A DNA stretch of 59,041 nt from Gammaproteobacteria bacterium (GTDB taxonomy: Bacteria; Pseudomonadota; Gammaproteobacteria; SG8-11), in the NCBI GenBank assembly GCA_024641505.1, contig JAHECY010000014.1:1-59041 (forward strand), written 5' to 3'. Below, piece after piece: positions 35,322 to 43,982 of this stretch. Each line of letters opens with the position of its first letter. Position 1 is the stretch's first letter. The position numbers were made by a program, and so were the translations under genes. The notes under the pieces were generated by a model that saw only the letters and a program-made list of their open reading frames with translations, was not told where the DNA came from and made no database searches.

Positions 35322-36329
35322 ATGCGTTTTTTAGCTTCCCTGAAAATTACCCTGCTGGGTATGATATTGCTGGCGCTGGCTGCGGCCCTGAGCTACGGCA
35401 ATCCCGCCGATGTATCCGTGTGGGTGTTGGTTGCGCCGCTGGTCCTGCTGGCGGCGAATTTGACGGCGGCCATTTTCACCAACCCGCGTATTAATCGCCA
35501 AACCGGTCTGCTGGTGTTTCACGTGGGGCTGCTGGGATTAGTGATCCTGGTGGCCATCGGGCGCCTCACGCACCTGGATGCGCACATCGAATTGACTCAA
35601 GACCAGGAGTTTTCTCCGGACCTGTTGCTCGATACCAAAGCGGGACCGCTGCATGCGGGGAGTATTGGTCAGGTTATTTTTCGCCAGGGCCCTTACACCG
35701 TGGATTATGAAGTGGGTATGAAGCGGGGCTTGACCTTCAGTCATGTGCTGGTGCCGCAGGCCGACGGCAGCGCGCGCGAAGAAGTCATTGGAGATGATCG
35801 ACCTCTGGTGTTGCAGGGGTACCGGTTTTACACCTCGTTCAACAAAGGATTTTCGGTATTGCTCACCTGGGAGCCGGATGGCGGTGTACCCATCAGCGGT
35901 ACGGTGAATATGCCATCCTACCCGTTATTTGATTATCGACAGGACAATGTGTGGCAGGCGCCGGGAGGGCCGGAGGTCAAGTTTTGGCTGCAATTACAGA
36001 CCGGCATCACGGAAAAGCAGGCCTGGACCCTGGATGGCCGCAACTCCCAGGGGGTGCTGGTGGTCACAAGTGACGAGCTGCGCACGGAATTGCGGCCCGG
36101 CGAGGCGGTGACATTGCCCGGCGGGCAGTTGCGGTATGAACGCCTGCTGACCTGGATGGGGTATGCGGTGTTTTATGACCCCACCATCCGCTGGTTGTTT
36201 TTTGTCGCGATCATCAGTGTAATCGGTTTGGGGTGGCATTATTGGGTGAAAATGGGATCGCGCCTGTTGCCGTCGGCACACGAGTTGCGGCCGGAGGGGC
36301 TTAGCGACGCGGTGGAGAGGAGTAGTTGA
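35322..36329 (+). CDS. resB: ResB-like cytochrome c biogenesis protein (system II)
   Basis: A 335-residue membrane protein with three N-terminal membrane helices (residues about 8-25, 30-50 and 63-81), a large periplasmic domain, and a final helix near 290-310 (WLFFVAIISVIGLGWHYW). This matches ResB/Ccs1, which together with CcsA/ResC exports haem and ligates it to apocytochrome c. Conserved ResB features include the FHVGLLGLV region and YDPTIRWLFF near the end. It is shorter than the typical ResB (about 450), as in some dedicated CcsBA systems. It lies 7 bases after the propeller gene and just before ccsA. Confidence 0.85.
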   Translation: MRFLASLKITLLGMILLALAAALSYGNPADVSVWVLVAPLVLLAANLTAAIFTNPRINRQTGLLVFHVGLLGLVILVAIGRLTHLDAHIELTQDQEFSPDLLLDTKAGPLHAGSIGQVIFRQGPYTVDYEVGMKRGLTFSHVLVPQADGSAREEVIGDDRPLVLQGYRFYTSFNKGFSVLLTWEPDGGVPISGTVNMPSYPLFDYRQDNVWQAPGGPEVKFWLQLQTGITEKQAWTLDGRNSQGVLVVTSDELRTELRPGEAVTLPGGQLRYERLLTWMGYAVFYDPTIRWLFFVAIISVIGLGWHYWVKMGSRLLPSAHELRPEGLSDAVERSS

Positions 36330-36330
36330 G

Positions 36331-37188
36331 GTGACAGAACAGAGTTTTGCCAGTGAATTGCCCTGGTTATGGGCCGGATTGTGCGCTTATGCATTGGCGA
36401 CGTTCACTTCCGTCTGGGGGGTGGTGACCGTGCAAATGCGCGGTCTGTTGGTGCACGAAAAACGCTATGAACAGCTGGTACTGGCCCTGCTGGTGACCGG
36501 TGTTGTGTTATTAACCCTGGCCATTACCGCACGTTGGGTGCGCATCGGTCACGGTCCATGGATATCCTTGTTCGAATTGCTGGTCAGCCAGCTTTGGAGT
36601 TTGGGGCTGGTGTTTTCCCTGGTCTACTGGCGGGTGCCGGCACTGCGTGCCAGCGCCGTGGTGGCGTTGCCGGTGATGTGGGTATTGGGTACCTGGGTGC
36701 TGACTCTGGAGCCCACCGCCAGTCATTTTCCGGCCACCTACTATAACAACTGGAAATGGGTGCACGTGCTGCTGGGTAAAGCGTATCTGGCATGTTTGCT
36801 GATTGGCGTGGGGCTGAGCGGTGTCATGATGGCGCGCCGTTTCTTCCCGGCGAGTCGCCGCTGGTTCGCCATTATGCCCGGCGATGACATTATCGACCGC
36901 ATCGCCTGGCGTGTGATGATACTGGCTCTGGTATTCGATAGCTTGATGCTGATCGCCGGCGCCGTCTGGGCGCAGGACGCCTGGGGCAGGTATTGGTCCT
37001 GGGATGCGTTGGAAACTTCGGCGTTCCTGACCTGGCTCGGTTTGGCGGTGGGTTTGCATTTGCGCGCGACGTACAAGATTCCCTACTGGGTGGGCGGCGC
37101 AATTATCTGGGGAGTATTTTTCCTGGCGTTTACAACCTATTTTGGTACGCCTTATCTGAGTCCCGCGGCCCATAAAGGGGTGGTATGA
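36331..37188 (+). CDS. ccsA: CcsA/ResC-type haem handling protein (system II cytochrome c synthase subunit)
   Basis: A 285-residue integral membrane protein with about eight helices. It carries the tryptophan-rich WWD signature WGRYWSWDALETSAF, which presents haem on the periplasmic face, plus conserved histidines in NWKWVHVLLGKAY and GLAVGLHLRATY. The start is GTG, one base after the resB stop, and the 3' end overlaps the next gene by four bases (ATGA). With ResB it would form a system II haem lyase. The genome also encodes system I (50536-57563), so this pair is probably dedicated to the adjacent multihaem cytochrome. Confidence 0.9.
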   Translation: MTEQSFASELPWLWAGLCAYALATFTSVWGVVTVQMRGLLVHEKRYEQLVLALLVTGVVLLTLAITARWVRIGHGPWISLFELLVSQLWSLGLVFSLVYWRVPALRASAVVALPVMWVLGTWVLTLEPTASHFPATYYNNWKWVHVLLGKAYLACLLIGVGLSGVMMARRFFPASRRWFAIMPGDDIIDRIAWRVMILALVFDSLMLIAGAVWAQDAWGRYWSWDALETSAFLTWLGLAVGLHLRATYKIPYWVGGAIIWGVFFLAFTTYFGTPYLSPAAHKGVV

Positions 37189-37868
37189 AAGCGCAACGTC
37201 CGATCAGTGAATTTCAAAATGTGGTCAATCTGATATCGCTCCTGGCGGTGCTGGTCATTGGTGGTTTGATCGCCGATTTGAGTCGCAGTCCGGGTTTACG
37301 GTTTCAATATCCGTTGTCCGGTCCGCAGCAGCAGCCACGCCAGTTTGCGCAGCTGAACCCGGCCGTTAGACACGAGGCCCAGGAGCGCTTCGATCAGGGT
37401 GTTGCCCTGCTGCACGCCAAACGCTACGACTACGCGGTCACCGCGTTGACGCGCGTGGTGGAACTGGTGCCGAACATGCCGGAAGCCTATGTAAACCTAG
37501 GCTTTGCCCTGCTGGGTCAGGAACAGTATGAACAGGCCGGGGAGTATTTCAATCAGGCCACGGTGATGCGTCCCAATCAGGCCAATGCTTACTGGGGGCT
37601 CGCCAATGCCCTGGAAGGTATGCAAGATTATGAAGGAGCGCTTGGCGCCATGCGCAGTTATATTCATTTATCGCAAGCCGGTGATCCCTTCGTCGTCAAG
37701 GCACGCGCCGCCCTTTGGGAGTACGAGGCGCGCCTGGGCCGTATCAAGGGTGTGACCATTGATGATAAAAATCAGTTCACGCAAGTACCCCAGACTGCCG
37801 TACCACCCCAAGGCGCCGCCGGAGCTCAGGATCAAACCGGTAAGGCGGCACCCGCGACCGCGCCGTGA
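37185..37868 (+). CDS. Membrane-anchored TPR protein
   Basis: A 227-residue protein with one N-terminal membrane helix (residues about 15-32) and TPR repeats between about 65 and 165 (RFDQGVALLHAKRYDYAV, AYVNLGFALLGQEQYEQA, AYWGLANALEGMQDYEGA), then a disordered Pro/Gln/Ala tail. TPRs bind other proteins. In system I the TPR domain of CcmI (NrfG in nitrite reductase assembly) holds the apocytochrome C-terminus, so the same chaperone role is inferred here. It overlaps ccsA by four bases (ATGA) and the next gene by four bases (GTGA), showing tight coupling. Confidence 0.85.
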   Translation: MKAQRPISEFQNVVNLISLLAVLVIGGLIADLSRSPGLRFQYPLSGPQQQPRQFAQLNPAVRHEAQERFDQGVALLHAKRYDYAVTALTRVVELVPNMPEAYVNLGFALLGQEQYEQAGEYFNQATVMRPNQANAYWGLANALEGMQDYEGALGAMRSYIHLSQAGDPFVVKARAALWEYEARLGRIKGVTIDDKNQFTQVPQTAVPPQGAAGAQDQTGKAAPATAP

Positions 37869-38410
37869 ACAAGTCGCGTCACCTCCGGTGGCGGCATCTG
37901 GTGGCGATGGGAGTCGCGTTGCTGCTGATGGCTTGCGATCATGATGCACCGCCCCCCGCATTGAAGGTGCAACTCGGCGCAACATTTCCGTTACTGCATT
38001 TGGAAGATCTGCAAGGCAAGGCCGTGGACACGTCGGAGCTGCGGGGCAAACCCTGGGTGCTCAATGTCTGGGCCACCTGGTGTCCCCCCTGCCGCAAGGA
38101 ACTGCCCAGTTTGCAGCGCATGCAAGCATTATTGAAAGACGATGGCGTGGTGGTGCTGGGGATGGCTGTTGATGATGACGCGCACCGGGTACGGGAATAT
38201 CTCATCGATCGCGCGATTCAGTTCATGTCTTACCGTGATCCTCAAATGCGCGTCGCCAACGAGGTTCTGGGAGTGCGTATGTATCCGGCGACGTTCATCG
38301 TTGATCGCAATGGCGTGTTGAGTCTGATTGTCGAAGGTGAACGGGAATGGGATCGGGGTGTTACGCTAGGGCGGGTGCGCCAGGTGCTCGGGCTGACATC
38401 GACCCGGTGA
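37865..38410 (+). CDS. TlpA/ResA-like lipoprotein thioredoxin
   Basis: A 181-residue periplasmic thiol-disulfide oxidoreductase. The lipobox LLMAC (C24) predicts membrane anchoring. The thioredoxin fold has the active site WCPPC (C73, C76) and a cis-Pro near YPATFIVD. ResA and CcmG proteins of this type reduce the CxxC of apocytochromes before haem attachment. Being the fourth and last gene of the ResB-CcsA-TPR set, it supplies reductant to the same assembly. The start is GTG with a four-base overlap. Confidence 0.9.
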   Translation: MNKSRHLRWRHLVAMGVALLLMACDHDAPPPALKVQLGATFPLLHLEDLQGKAVDTSELRGKPWVLNVWATWCPPCRKELPSLQRMQALLKDDGVVVLGMAVDDDAHRVREYLIDRAIQFMSYRDPQMRVANEVLGVRMYPATFIVDRNGVLSLIVEGEREWDRGVTLGRVRQVLGLTSTR

Positions 38411-38447
38411 GTAACGGGTCCGAATCGATGTCACCCGGCAGCAAAGC

Positions 38448-38660
38448 TTATTGCGCGGCCTTCTCCATGGCTTTGGCCTTGTCCTCGGCTTCTTTGTCGG
38501 CATCATGCGCGGCGGTCTTGGCGCTATCTAACGCTTGCGTCTGGGACTTTAACATGCCATCGCCGGCGGCTTGACTGTCCTTGCCGGGTTCGTTGTTGCC
38601 ACTGCAACTGATCATTGTCATCACTAACAATGATACGAAAACTGCGTACGCTAATTTCAT
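38448..38660 (-). CDS. Small Ala/Lys/Glu-rich lipoprotein
   Basis: A 70-residue lipoprotein starting at 38660 with a strong AAGGAG RBS. Lipobox MISCS (C19). The mature part is a charged, helix-favouring Ala/Lys/Asp/Glu sequence (KTAAHDADKEAEDKAKAMEKAAQ), like small envelope lipoproteins of the Lpp/YdbL size class. Convergent with the TlpA-like gene. No function assigned. Confidence 0.75.
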   Translation of the reverse strand: MKLAYAVFVSLLVMTMISCSGNNEPGKDSQAAGDGMLKSQTQALDSAKTAAHDADKEAEDKAKAMEKAAQ

Positions 38661-38859
38661 GGTACTGAATCTCCTTTGATACTTGACGGCTAACGAGTCC
38701 TGATGGGGCGATATTGCGTTGCCCATATCAGGGTGGGCATTATGTAAAAATTTTCTGAATTCAATATTAATAAGGTGATTTAATTCGGTGCCCAAGGGGG
38801 CGGACACAGATGGCCCAGTGGTGATGGCGATTGTCTTTATACCGAGGAGTGCCGTATCT

Positions 38860-39349
38860 GACCTGGGATATAAACGGTTGTGGTGCTCCCTGGCGGATCG
38901 TTTACCGTATGGCGAACCATCAAACCTTTTTTTTCTTAAGAAATTATTTCGGTCGCTCGCCGGTATCCTGCACAGTCAGGGCGCCCGCATCATCAACAGC
39001 TTTCCCGCCTGCGCCCTGGTGCATGATAAGGCCCAGGTCACCTACCATTTTGCTGCGCTCCGGCATTCCCACGCCACGTTCATTCATCACCGGTTACGTG
39101 CAGCAGACCATGCTGGAGTTGGCAAGCAGCGCCGTTGTCGTCAAGCCACACCGGGGTGCCTACGGTGAGGGGGTCAGTATCCACCGTTCTTTCGACGCAT
39201 TGCCGCAGAGATACGCCAAGGGCGGCTATTTCGCCCAGGAACTCAAGGAATCCGGCGGTTTTGATTTGAAAGTCTATGTGGTTGGCGATTTACCGCTGCT
39301 GAAATTGATTATGACGTTAGCGGTTTCGCATCCTGCTGTTTGTCCATAA
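38860..39349 (+). pseudogene. Frameshifted ATP-grasp (RimK-like) gene fragment
   Basis: One plus-strand frame reads SNLFFLKKLFRSLAGILHSQ then GARIINSFPACALVHDKAQVTYHFA, typical of the N-terminal part of a RimK-type ATP-grasp ligase. At about 39050 the homology moves to the next frame: RSGIPTPRSFITGY, then VVVKPHRGAYGEGVSIHRS and FAQELKESGGFDLKVYVVGD, which are the ATP-binding Lys/Gly loop and the grasp core. The C-terminal third is missing and the frame ends in unrelated sequence at 39349. The gene is both frameshifted and truncated, hence non-functional. Confidence 0.75.
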
Positions 39350-39654
39350 AAGCTGGCTATTGTCGGTATTGCGGTTTATTGATTTGTGGTCAAAGTACGG
39401 GGCGACTACGGGCTTGGGTGTGACCAGGTGATGGTTACGCCGGAGCTCGCCGTGCGTGACGCGGGCAAAGCAGGGGGTGTGTCAACGGAGTCTGCTATAA
39501 TCGCCCCGGTTAGGCAGCTGGCGAGCGACAACTGGATCATGGGTCGCCCCACGCGGTGTACCGCGGGTGGTGGCGCTGGTATAAAAATTCTGTGTTGCCC
39601 CGTAGCGACGATGGTGGCCGTGGGCGGTGGCATGATGACAAGGAACCGGAACAG
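39350..39654. other. Non-coding stretch between the ATP-grasp remnant and djlA
   Basis: About 305 bases with no gene. It contains the likely djlA promoter (39493-39501). Some of it may be further decayed ATP-grasp sequence, but I cannot align any of it by eye. Confidence 0.3.
39493..39501 (+). promoter_or_regulatory. Extended -10 promoter upstream of djlA
   Basis: TGCTATAAT is a perfect extended -10 (TGnTATAAT) element. No good -35 sits 17 bases upstream, which is tolerated for extended -10 promoters. It predicts a leader of about 150 bases for djlA. Confidence 0.45.
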
Positions 39655-40473
39655 ATGAGTTGGTGGGGAAAACTGGTCGGTGGTGCTTTTGGTTTCATGT
39701 TGGGCGGGCCCTTGGGCGCCATGCTCGGCGCGGCCATTGGTCACAAGCTTGATCTGGGTCTGGGTGCCCTGGACCAGGCGCAACTCGGATTGGGCGATAC
39801 GGAGCGGGTGCAACAGGCGTTTTTCGCGGCGACTTTTTCCATGATGGGACATCTGGCCAAGGCTGATGGGCGGGTGTCGGATGCGGAGATCGCCGCTGCG
39901 CGCCATGTCATGCGTCATATGCAACTCAATGAAGAGCAAAAACTGGCGGCAATGCGTTTGTTCAACGAAGGTAAGCGGGATGCGTTTCCGGCTGACGAAG
40001 TGCTGCAGCAGTTGCATCGAGAATGCGTGCACCGGCGCAATCTGATTCAGATGTTTCTGGAAATCCAGATCGCCACGGTGCTGGCGGATCAGCATGTGCA
40101 TCCGCAGGAACGGTCGAAATTGCACTATATTGGAAATTTTCTTGGTTTTGCGCCGACAGATATCGACCACTTGATTGAAATGGTACAGGCTCAGGAGTAT
40201 TACGCTGGGGCCGGCCAGGGTTCACATCGGGCGTCCGGCGCGCAAGCGCGCGATCAGTTGGCGCAGGCGTACACGCTGCTGGGTATCGAGGCGCAGGCAA
40301 CGGATAAGGAAGTCAAAACCGCATACCGCCGCTTGATGAATCAGCATCATCCGGACAAGCTGGTATCGAAAGGTCTGCCCGAGGAAATGATGAAGCTGGC
40401 GACGGAAAAAACCCAGGAAATCAAAGCGGCCTACGAAACCATCGTGGCGGCGCGCAGCAGCGCCGGGCATTGA
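39655..40473 (+). CDS. djlA: Co-chaperone DjlA (TerB plus J-domain)
   Basis: A 272-residue DjlA-type protein, the usual family length. An N-terminal Gly/Ala-rich membrane helix (VGGAFGFMLGGPLGAMLGAAIG) is followed by a TerB-like helical domain (about 50-165, FSMMGHLAKADGRVSDAEIA). The C-terminal J-domain (about 205-272) keeps the HPD motif (NQHHPDKL) needed to stimulate DnaK ATPase. DjlA is anchored in the inner membrane and helps DnaK in envelope-linked folding. The ATG at 39655 gives the standard MSWWGK N-terminus. Confidence 0.93.
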   Translation: MSWWGKLVGGAFGFMLGGPLGAMLGAAIGHKLDLGLGALDQAQLGLGDTERVQQAFFAATFSMMGHLAKADGRVSDAEIAAARHVMRHMQLNEEQKLAAMRLFNEGKRDAFPADEVLQQLHRECVHRRNLIQMFLEIQIATVLADQHVHPQERSKLHYIGNFLGFAPTDIDHLIEMVQAQEYYAGAGQGSHRASGAQARDQLAQAYTLLGIEAQATDKEVKTAYRRLMNQHHPDKLVSKGLPEEMMKLATEKTQEIKAAYETIVAARSSAGH

Positions 40474-40892
40474 CGCCGACATAGCACGTTTGTTCAGAAC
40501 AAAGCCGAGTTTCCGGCAGGCGTTGCCGGCGGTTTGGGCTTGGGCGTGCCGTAATTCCCCGCAACAATTTGCGTGATAAATTGTGATAAATTGCAAATAA
40601 TTGTGAAATTTCCCCTTTGACCCTCTGATTTTCTAAGAATTTCCTGGCGTAAAACGCTAGATAGTTAACTGCTTGATAACCTGCCGCTGTTATCGCTGGC
40701 GGGCGCGATGGCTGGGTCCAGGTACCAGGTACCCGATGGTGAGAATAATAGGCCGTGCTGAGTCCTGATCAGTGAACCCCTAGCCCAGGCGGTTATGGTT
40801 AGTGCCGGTTCAAAAACCCGCGGCTTTATCATTTGGGAAAGTCAGGGGATCGAGGTCATGTGGTTGGAAAAAAATAAATTTTAAAATCGACG
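40474..40892. other. Intergenic region before the histidine kinase
   Basis: A 419-base AT-rich gap. It contains a hairpin CCGGCA-GGCGT-TGCCGG near 40514-40530 without a T-run, and a short tandem TGATAAATTGTGATAAATTG near 40573. No gene or known RNA element is recognised. Confidence 0.35.
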
Positions 40893-43800
40893 ATGAAAAT
40901 GACGATGCTGCATACTTCGGTGAAAGCCAGGATATTACTTGTTTTGGGGTTGCTGGTGCTGGTTCAAGTCATCTACGCCATTTCCTATTTGAAATCAAGC
41001 CAAGAAACGCATATCGAAAATGACGGCAGGCAGCGCCTGGCGCAAACATTGTTACGGCTCAGTGGCACCCTGGAGTATCTGTTCAGTGAAAACAAGCTGA
41101 TGCAAGTCAGAGAAGAAATCACGGCGCTGGACACCGAGCCGGAAATCAGTGCGGCCTTTTTGGTCCGCGGAGATAACACAATTTTCGCTTCCCTCGGGCA
41201 GCAGCATATTGGTGATTCCCTGGACCTTGTGGTGCGTGATTGGCGCACGGATGATAGTGCGCGATTGAAGTTATTGATCAACGATGGCGCTGCCGAGAAT
41301 GCTTGGATTGCGGGGTCCGGAACAGCGGTCATCGGCGTGTTGCCCGTTTTCATGGGAGAAGCTGCCGTGTCACCGGGCGGTTCTGGTCAAGGCGGCGGTT
41401 TTCTGGTGCTCAAGTATAGTCTTACTGAAACCAAAAACGAAGCTATCAACAAGGTCTACCAGCAATGTATCTGGCAGATTTTATTGATGGTGATGGCCGC
41501 CGTTGTTGTCTATACACAGTTCAGCCGCGGAGTTCAGCGCTCAGAAAAATCCGTCGACAGCGTCGGTGACTCGCTATTGAAAGCGTCGCTCATGGCCGGT
41601 GGCAATGAAGATTTTACGGAATTTGGCGTGGCGGCGACGTCGCAGCGTTATCGTGCCGGCAAGGAAAAAATACAGCGGCACTTGAAGCACATGGAGGCAA
41701 TTCTGAACGCGACGGCGGAAGGCATTATCGGTTTTGACGCCGATGGCGTCTGTGTATTTGCCAACCGTGCTGCGCATAAGATTCTGCGGCTGGGTCCAGG
41801 GACGGATCTTGAGGGTCTCGCTGTTGCAGACATTTTCCAGCTTGCTGAGGGTGGGGGTCACGGTTCGCCTTGGCTGGCTTTTCAAGCACAATGCAGTACC
41901 GACTGTCGTTATCAGTTGTGTGTTTACACCCGTGCGCATGTGCAAATAGATTTGGAAATCAACTGTTACCCAATGGGTGATGACCGCGGTAGTGCGGGTC
42001 TGGTCGCTTCTTTCCTTGACGTCACGGAAAGAAAAATCATGGCGGGCCATTTGATGGTGAAAAATTATGCCATCGATGCCTCGATCAACGGCATTATGTT
42101 TACGGACTTGGACGGGAAAATAAATTACATCAATAAGGCTTTTACCCTCATGTGGGCACTTGAGCAGCCGGATCGGGTGCTTGGTGAAGACGCTTTCATT
42201 TTCCTTGGTCCTCAGGGGCTGGACAGATCCCTGATTTCCGTGGTTAAAAGTCAAGGTTACTGGCGGGGCAAGGTGGTGACGGCGCTGGAAGCAGGTGGTT
42301 ACCTCCACGTGCAGTTGTTGGTGAGTCTGATTAAGGATGAGAACGACACGCCCATATTGTTGATGTTTTCATTTATGGACATATCCGAGATGGTGCATGT
42401 GCAGGAGGCGTTGCGGCAAAGCAAGGAAACCTATGCCAAAGCTGAAGCGATAGCGCATATTGGCAGCTGGGACTGGGAGATTTCAACGGGTGAGCTGCGC
42501 TGGACCGATGAGATTTATCGAATCTTCGGCCAGGAACCGCAAAGTTTTGGCGCGACCTATGACGCATTTCTCGAGACCATACACCCGGATGATCGACAGC
42601 ACGTGGTGGACGCGGTCGGTGCGGCCGTTGCCGATCCACAAGTGGCATACGCCATAGAACATAGAATCATTCGGTCGCGAACCAAGGAGGAGCGCACGGT
42701 CCAGGAACGAGGTAAAGTTTATCGGGATAGTGACGGCAGACCGATTCGGATGATCGGTACGGTGTATGATATCACGGAGCAAAAACAAGTTCAGAAGGCG
42801 CTATACGAAGAACGAAACTTCGTGTCGGCAATTCTGGAATCGGTGGGTGCACTTGTTGTCGTGTATGACAGGTTTGGCGTGATCAGGAAGTTTAATCGCG
42901 CATGCGAGCGCACTACCGGTTTTGCGGCCGGGGAGATTATCGGAAGATATGTCTGGGATCATCTCATTGTTGATGCACAGATGGACGCGGAACGATCCAA
43001 ATTCAAGGCCATGACCGCCGATGCGATGATCTCAGAGTATGAAAATTACTGGATCACCCGGAAGGGTGATCAGCGTTTGCTGGCGTGGTCCAATACAGTG
43101 CTTAAGTCACCGGACGGAGAAGTTGAACATGTGATCGCCGTCGGCAGGGATATAACTGAAAGTGAGCTGGCGGCCCGGGAGTTGGCCAGGCACCGAGGAC
43201 ATCTGGAAGAAATGGTCGCCGAACGTACCGAGGAGCTGCGCCAGACACAATCGCAATTGATGAAAAAGGAACGATTGGCGACGTTGGGCCAACTTACCGC
43301 CACCGTAAGTCACGAGTTGCGTAATCCTCTGGGGGCGATGAAAGCCGCCTTGTTTGTGGTTAGCAAGAAATTGTCGATTGAAGACCAGCGCCTGAATGAG
43401 GCTGTATCAAGGTTGCAGCGGAATGTTGATCGTTGCGACCATATTATCGACGAGTTGTTGGATTTCACTCGGATCACCGAGCTGGAGTTGCGCCACACTT
43501 TGCTGCAGCACTGGTTGGATTCGGCTATTCAGGACGTACGTGTGCCGGAAAAGGTGACTCTGGAACGCGACTATCAGTGCCCGGACTTGGTGGTCAGAGT
43601 CGACGTGGATCGTCTGCGGCGCGCGATCATCAATGTAGTGGAGAACGCCTACCAGGCGGCATTGGAAAACACTAAAAACGCGCGTCATCAGCTCGTGATC
43701 ACGGTGCGCAGGGAAGGAGACAGGGTTTTGCTGCAGATCAAGGACAACGGCGTCGGCATGGCCAAGGAGGTTCAGGCGCGTATCTTTGAGCCATTATACA

Positions 43801-43982
43801 GTACCAAAGGATTTGGTGTTGGTCTTGGCATGCCGACCGTAAAACAGATCATGGACCAGCACGCGGGCGGCATTGAAGTCGAATCGGAGCCCGGACAAGG
43901 ATCGACGGTCACGCTGTGGTTACCGGGAAATTGCATTGTCGGCAACGATATCGGCATCAGTAGTGACGCTAAGTTCCGTTAA
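40893..43982 (+). CDS. Membrane-bound multi-PAS sensor histidine kinase
   Basis: A 1029-residue sensor kinase. Two membrane helices (about 12-32 and 190-208) bracket a periplasmic sensing domain of about 155 residues. Four PAS-type domains follow (about 260-375, 385-500, 510-640 and 645-760; examples ILNATAEGIIGFDADG, EAIAHIGSWDWEISTGEL, ITEQKQVQKAL). HisKA has the phospho-acceptor H807 in ATVSHELRNPLG. The C-terminal HATPase has N-box NVVENAYQA, DNGVGMA and the G-box GFGVGLGM. No receiver domain and no adjacent response-regulator gene are present, so the output is encoded elsewhere. The ATG start lacks a clear RBS. The signal sensed is unknown. Confidence 0.9.
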   Translation: MKMTMLHTSVKARILLVLGLLVLVQVIYAISYLKSSQETHIENDGRQRLAQTLLRLSGTLEYLFSENKLMQVREEITALDTEPEISAAFLVRGDNTIFASLGQQHIGDSLDLVVRDWRTDDSARLKLLINDGAAENAWIAGSGTAVIGVLPVFMGEAAVSPGGSGQGGGFLVLKYSLTETKNEAINKVYQQCIWQILLMVMAAVVVYTQFSRGVQRSEKSVDSVGDSLLKASLMAGGNEDFTEFGVAATSQRYRAGKEKIQRHLKHMEAILNATAEGIIGFDADGVCVFANRAAHKILRLGPGTDLEGLAVADIFQLAEGGGHGSPWLAFQAQCSTDCRYQLCVYTRAHVQIDLEINCYPMGDDRGSAGLVASFLDVTERKIMAGHLMVKNYAIDASINGIMFTDLDGKINYINKAFTLMWALEQPDRVLGEDAFIFLGPQGLDRSLISVVKSQGYWRGKVVTALEAGGYLHVQLLVSLIKDENDTPILLMFSFMDISEMVHVQEALRQSKETYAKAEAIAHIGSWDWEISTGELRWTDEIYRIFGQEPQSFGATYDAFLETIHPDDRQHVVDAVGAAVADPQVAYAIEHRIIRSRTKEERTVQERGKVYRDSDGRPIRMIGTVYDITEQKQVQKALYEERNFVSAILESVGALVVVYDRFGVIRKFNRACERTTGFAAGEIIGRYVWDHLIVDAQMDAERSKFKAMTADAMISEYENYWITRKGDQRLLAWSNTVLKSPDGEVEHVIAVGRDITESELAARELARHRGHLEEMVAERTEELRQTQSQLMKKERLATLGQLTATVSHELRNPLGAMKAALFVVSKKLSIEDQRLNEAVSRLQRNVDRCDHIIDELLDFTRITELELRHTLLQHWLDSAIQDVRVPEKVTLERDYQCPDLVVRVDVDRLRRAIINVVENAYQAALENTKNARHQLVITVRREGDRVLLQIKDNGVGMAKEVQARIFEPLYSTKGFGVGLGMPTVKQIMDQHAGGIEVESEPGQGSTVTLWLPGNCIVGNDIGISSDAKFR

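Noticed and set aside
39386-39658. 90-codon open frame just before djlA
   Set aside because: Low-complexity translation without features, containing the likely djlA promoter.
40573-40593. Tandem TGATAAATTG as a CRISPR or iteron start
   Set aside because: Only two copies are present, with no spacers and no further units.
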